A stretch of 6,981 nt of DNA, from the NCBI GenBank assembly GCA_902493155.1, contig CABUOE010000119.1:1-6981 (forward strand). The letters run 5' to 3'. The translations under genes and the position numbers were made by a program. The notes under the pieces were generated by a model. That model worked only from the letters and a program-made list of their open reading frames with translations. It had not been told where the DNA came from and did not search any database. Source of the DNA: an uncultured Eubacteriales bacterium (GTDB lineage: Bacteria > Bacillota > Clostridia > Oscillospirales > Ruminococcaceae). Shown here piece by piece: positions 5,380 to 6,981 of this stretch. Each line of letters starts with the position of its first letter. Position 1 is the first letter of the stretch.

Positions 5380-6822
5380 ATGGAATCAATTTGGAAGATG
5401 GATTTGGAATGCAGCAGTACAGCTTCTCTGCCTGAAAAGGCGGATGTGGTCGTTATCGGCGGAGGAATGACCGGTATATTGACTGCGTTTCTGCTGTCAC
5501 AGCAAAACGCAGATGTCATTCTGATCGATGGGGAACGAATTGCAGGCGGAGTTACCCAAAACACCACAGCCAAAATCACCTCCCAGCATGGGTTGATTTA
5601 CGAAAAGCTCATCAAAGGGGCCGGCAAAGAGCAAGCTGAGATGTACGCTCGGGCCAACCAGCAAGCCATTGAGCAGTTTCGCTTCATCATCGAGCAGCAA
5701 CAGATCAACTGCGATTTTAAAGCATTGCCTCATTTCGTATATTCCCTAGAGAGTGAAGAGCAGATTATCAAGGAAACTCTGGCGGCGCAAAAATTAGGGC
5801 TTCCGGCCATCGCCGTTTCAGAAGTCAAACTTCCTTTTTCCGTCAAAGGCGCCGTCCGATTTGATGGGCAGGCGCAGTTTCATCCGCTGAAATTTATAAA
5901 GCCGCTTGCAAAAAAACTGGCCATTTTTGAACACACAAAGATACGATCCGTTGAAAAAAAACGAGTAATAACCGAAAAAGGCACCGTTTTTGCTGACTTT
6001 ATCGTCATGGCCGCCCACTACCCTTTTATCAATTTCCCGGGATGGTATTTTCTGAGGCTTTATCAGCAGCGTTCTTATGTACTGGCGCTCCGCCATGCGG
6101 TGGCTTTAGACGGCATGTATATCGACGCAGATTCCCGCGGGTATTCCTTCCGCAATCACGAGGATCTGCTGCTGTTAGGAGGGCAAGGGCACCGCGCCGG
6201 AAAGCATCCGGGAAATTGCTACCGCCATTTGGAGGAAGCGGCGGCAAAATTCTACCCGGAAAGCAGCATCGCGGCTCAGTGGTCGGCCCAGGACTGCATG
6301 AGTCTGGACGGCATTCCCTACATCGGCGCCTACTCCCGTTCCACCCCAAATTTGCTGGTCGCCACCGGTTACAACAAGTGGGGAATGACCAATTCCATGG
6401 TGGCGGCGCAAATCCTCACCGACCGCATCCTGGGAAAACGCAACGAATACGCCAAGGCCTTTGCGCCTCAACGATTTCATCCCAAATTATCCATGGTCGA
6501 ACTGGGTTCTCACCTGAAGGAGTCGGTCATCGGGCTTTCCAAGGGATACTTTCACCGCCCTCTGCGGGAACTGTCCTCGATTCCCAACGGCGGCGCAGGC
6601 GTCATCTGCTATCAGGGAAAGCGGGTCGGGGCCTATAAAAACGACAAGGGAGAGTTTTTTCTGGTCTCAGCGAAATGTCCTCATCTGGGCTGTGAGCTCA
6701 GTTGGAACGCTGATGAGCTCACTTGGGATTGTCCCTGCCACGGCTCCCGTTTTGATTATCACGGAAATCTCATTGGAAATCCGGCGGAGGAGGGAATCAA
6801 ACTTGAAAAACTTTCACGGTAG
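5380..6822 (+). CDS. FAD-dependent oxidoreductase with C-terminal Rieske [2Fe-2S] domain (YhfW-like)
   Basis: The 480-residue protein joins two redox modules. The N-terminal part is a DAO-type flavoprotein: a Rossmann FAD site GGGMTG at 27-32, an acidic residue at the end of the second strand (D50), and the TTAKITSQHG segment at 62-71. The cap region ends with DGIPYIGAYS and ATGYNKWGMTNS, typical of the flavin-contacting C-terminal segment. The Rieske domain covers about 395-480 and binds a cluster through C433-x-H435 and C451-x2-H454; C438 and C453 match the disulfide pair of high-potential Rieske proteins. There is no signal peptide or membrane segment, so it should be cytosolic. AGAGG at 5367-5371 lies 8 bases before the ATG. 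The architecture matches Bacillus subtilis YhfW, whose substrate is, as far as I know, not established. The following tocopherol cyclase-like gene overlaps its last 20 bases. Confidence 0.9.
   Translation: MESIWKMDLECSSTASLPEKADVVVIGGGMTGILTAFLLSQQNADVILIDGERIAGGVTQNTTAKITSQHGLIYEKLIKGAGKEQAEMYARANQQAIEQFRFIIEQQQINCDFKALPHFVYSLESEEQIIKETLAAQKLGLPAIAVSEVKLPFSVKGAVRFDGQAQFHPLKFIKPLAKKLAIFEHTKIRSVEKKRVITEKGTVFADFIVMAAHYPFINFPGWYFLRLYQQRSYVLALRHAVALDGMYIDADSRGYSFRNHEDLLLLGGQGHRAGKHPGNCYRHLEEAAAKFYPESSIAAQWSAQDCMSLDGIPYIGAYSRSTPNLLVATGYNKWGMTNSMVAAQILTDRILGKRNEYAKAFAPQRFHPKLSMVELGSHLKESVIGLSKGYFHRPLRELSSIPNGGAGVICYQGKRVGAYKNDKGEFFLVSAKCPHLGCELSWNADELTWDCPCHGSRFDYHGNLIGNPAEEGIKLEKLSR
6786..6794 (+). 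promoter_or_regulatory. Ribosome binding site inside the flavoprotein gene, deciding a TTG start
   Basis: GGAGGAGGG lies 8 bases before TTG at 6803, within the final codons of the flavoprotein gene. No ATG or GTG in the same frame lies nearby, so this strong site fixes the TTG as the start of the next gene and supports translational coupling. Confidence 0.75.
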
Positions 6823-6981
6823 CGGGAAAGTCCCGTTTTTTGAGGGCTGGTACTTTAAATTACAAAACAGTGCTCAAACCTTGGCCCTAATTCCTGGCAC
6901 CAGCACGGATGAGGATGGAAACCAGTCGGCCTTTGTGCAGGTAATCACCGACACCGGATCTTGCTGCTTCTATTTTCCCAT
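6803..6981 (+). CDS. Tocopherol cyclase-like protein (5' part only)
   Basis: From a TTG start the frame is open for 59 codons to the right edge. It reads MKNFHGSGKVPFFEGWYFK and continues with LALIPG, a QSAFVQVITD segment and a CCFYFP segment. The FFEGWYFK motif (12-19) followed by an x-IPG and a xxVQVI strand is the opening I know from the tocopherol cyclase-like family (PF14249), which is widespread in bacteria that do not make tocopherol. Its bacterial function is, to my knowledge, undetermined; the fold is thought to be a lipocalin-like barrel that could hold a hydrophobic ligand. There is no signal peptide. The start overlaps the flavoprotein gene by 20 bases in another frame, with a strong ribosome binding site at 6786-6794. 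The family call rests on recalled motifs over a short fragment. Confidence 0.72.
   Translation, partial: MKNFHGSGKVPFFEGWYFKLQNSAQTLALIPGTSTDEDGNQSAFVQVITDTGSCCFYFP

Noticed and set aside
5267..5470. 67-codon plus-strand frame crossing the flavoprotein start
   Set aside because: It has no good ribosome binding site, gives a very basic low-complexity product, and overlaps a better supported start at 5380.
6042..6638. 198-codon plus-strand frame, and minus-strand frames at 6029-6349 and 6175-6480, inside the flavoprotein gene
   Set aside because: They are Arg/Gly/Pro-rich shadows of a GC-rich coding stretch, whereas the main frame carries clear FAD and Rieske motifs.

Overview
The window looks like chromosome from a low-GC Gram-positive bacterium, most likely a gut-type or environmental member of class Clostridia. 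The evidence is strong AGGAGG-type ribosome binding sites, TTG and GTG starts, sigma-A-like promoters with TTGACA/TATAAT boxes, U-tract terminators, and protein types common in that group. The genus cannot be named from the sequence alone.

Layout. (1) Positions 1-2835, minus strand: the first 945 codons of a large secreted protein. It has a signal peptide, two discoidin-like modules, two Ig-like modules and then three more discoidin-like modules, and it runs off the left edge. (2) Positions 2836-3226: an AT-rich divergent control region with a very good promoter toward the right, several small inverted repeats, and a leader hairpin plus a possible mini-ORF ahead of the secreted-protein gene. 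(3) Positions 3227-4871, plus strand: two tandem AraC-family regulators of 268 codons each. They are clear paralogs with almost identical DNA-binding halves and diverged sensor halves, followed by a terminator. (4) Positions 4965-5139, minus strand: an initiator tRNA-fMet gene with its own promoter, sharing a perfect bidirectional terminator hairpin with the regulator operon. (5) Positions 5140-5379: a gene-free stretch containing two adjacent hairpins of unknown identity. (6) Positions 5380-6981, plus strand: a flavoprotein fused to a C-terminal Rieske iron-sulfur domain (YhfW-like), overlapping by 20 bases the start of a tocopherol cyclase-like gene that runs off the right edge.

How the parts fit. 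The two AraC-type regulators probably respond to a sugar or other small molecule and control the divergent gene for the glycan-binding secreted protein, and perhaps genes beyond the left edge; this is inferred from position and family only. The flavoprotein-Rieske gene and the tocopherol cyclase-like gene look translationally coupled, which suggests a shared, uncharacterised redox or lipid-related task. The tRNA gene separates the two functional blocks and is ordinary housekeeping. No defence system, CRISPR array, transposase or integrase was seen. The least explained items are the paired hairpins at 5185-5272, the coupled Rieske flavoprotein/tocopherol cyclase-like pair, and the regulator pair with its divergent control region.
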